The translations under genes and the position numbers were made by a program. Positions 63,160 through 64,000 of a stretch of 64,000 bases of DNA are shown here, piece after piece. Below the pieces are notes generated by a model that saw nothing but the letters and a program-made list of their open reading frames with translations, searched no databases and had not been told where the DNA came from. The stretch covers positions 823,501 to 887,500 of the forward strand of contig CAJNDS010000336.1 of the NCBI GenBank assembly GCA_905221605.1, read 5' to 3'. Origin of the DNA: Symbiodinium natans (lineage: Eukaryota > Sar > Dinophyceae > Suessiales > Symbiodiniaceae). How positions within the stretch are numbered: the stretch's first letter is position 1; every line of letters begins with the position of its first letter.

Positions 63160-63282
63160 TTAGGGCTTAGGGGTTTAGGGTTTAGGGTTTAGGGTTTAGG
63201 GTTTAGGGTTTAGGGTTTAGGGTTTAGGGTTTAGGGTTTAGGGTTTAGGGTTTAGGGTTTAGGGTTTAGGGTTTAGGGTAGA
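63160..63282 (+). repeat. TTTAGGG array
   Basis: About sixteen perfect units. Confidence 0.95.
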
Positions 63283-63569
63283 CTAAACCCTGTCTGTCTT
63301 ATGAAACTGCCCCAAGCCCCGGTGACACTCGACCCGAAACTTAAGGCCCTTAGCAACCAAGGCTTGACGGCTTGACCCTAAACTCTAAAACTCTTCAACC
63401 CCCCCCCCCCCCACAAGAAAAACGAGCTGAGAGGGTTTAAGGTTGAGAGTTTAGGGGTTGCGGTTTCGGGTTTAGGGTTAGGGTGTTCGGGTTTAGGCTT
63501 TGGGGTTGAGGGTTTGGGGTTTCGGGTTTGAGGGGTTCAGAAGCCCTATGACGAGTCTCGAGGGAGCAC

Positions 63570-63620
63570 CCCATGATGCAATAGAACGGCAATGCGGCCA
63601 GAATCAGCGGCCACGGAATC
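63570..63620 (-). CDS. Candidate exon: hydrophobic membrane segment
   Basis: Encodes IPWPLILAALPFYCIM, a clear transmembrane stretch, with acceptor CTCGAG|G and donor GG|GTGCTC. ABCC membrane domains have a similar 'P...+...P+...Y' helix, but its place upstream of the 56.07 kb exon does not fit the second membrane domain. It may be from the first domain or another gene. Confidence 0.42.
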
Positions 63621-63654
63621 CTCGAGGTGCGAGGTTGGGGGAGGAGGAGGGGTT

Positions 63655-63775
63655 AGGGGGTTTAGGGTTTAGGGTTTAGGGTTTAGGGTTTAGGGTTTAG
63701 GGTTTAGGGTTTAGGGTTTAGGGTTTAGGGTTTAGGGTTTAGGGTTTAGGGTTTAGGGTTTAGGGTTTAGGGGGT
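63655..63775 (+). repeat. TTTAGGG array
   Basis: About sixteen perfect units ending in GGGGTTTCGGG. Confidence 0.95.
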
Positions 63776-64000
63776 TTCGGGTTTACGGTTTAGGGCTTAG
63801 GTGATTCGAGGGTTTTTTTCAGGATCCAAAACAGCCCTCCATAGGCCAGAGACCTAGAGAGGATTTTGACTTCTGGGTTTTAATGTCTTTCGTGGAACGC
63901 CGAGAACTGACTAGATGGAGCAGAATATTTGAGGCGTCTGCGTCAAGAAGTTGCACAAAGGTTGCCGGGCATGCAGGGCCTATTTAGGGCTTTGGCGCTT

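Noticed and set aside
62788-63163. LPKLPK / LGSLGS / LRELRE ORFs
   Set aside because: Three readings of the same 9-bp minisatellite.

Overview
This window looks like nuclear DNA of a dinoflagellate, most likely a Symbiodiniaceae/Suessiales relative. The signs are a plant-type TTTAGGG heptamer, exons of 31-83 nt joined by introns that mostly start with GC or GA and end in AG followed by G, a ubiquitin-like plus ankyrin gene pair, short terminal-inverted-repeat (TIR) elements, and one intron that is itself a TIR element. Nothing bacterial or organellar is visible, and the species is not determined.

The window is saturated with interstitial telomere-like repeats (TTTAGGG / CCCTAAA and drifted variants) in both orientations, broken by unique islands of about 50-300 bp. 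Most open reading frames of 60 aa or more are translations of these repeats. Reading the islands instead shows that many are exons.

On the minus strand, islands at 17.89, 17.63, 17.23, 15.99, 15.15, 14.19, 12.49, 9.53, 8.14, 6.22, 4.04, 3.03, 2.17 and 1.02 kb give, in the correct order and nearly always with matching intron phases, one complete nucleotide-binding domain of an ABCC/MRP-type ABC transporter: Walker A, Q-loop, signature, Walker B, D-loop and H-loop. Islands at 40.97, 40.31, 38.98, 36.53, 34.91, 34.02 and 27.66 kb give the end of the preceding membrane domain and the linker. Islands near 54.5, 56.07 and 63.6 kb may continue it upstream. The introns are largely telomere-like DNA. 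If this is one gene it covers at least 40 kb of the window and runs off the right side.

Two paralogous ubiquitin-like/ankyrin-repeat genes (10.54-11.55 and 30.19-31.89 kb, minus strand) lie inside two introns of the ABC gene. Copy 2 has an extra intron that is a 114-bp TIR element with a TA duplication, and its ankyrin array is broken by a 25-bp deletion. Several TIR (MITE-like) families, a nested TIR pair, a 135-bp direct duplication and a 0.2-kb inverted duplication occur among the islands.

From 56.5 to 62.8 kb the pattern changes. A 27-bp perfect inverted repeat bounds a 6.3-kb block made of an AT-rich palindromic satellite, an ATC-rich minisatellite and a long array built on GGTTTGTCGTATGTCCCC that switches orientation near 62.09 kb. 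I saw no transposase in it. I recognised no rRNA, tRNA or CRISPR array.
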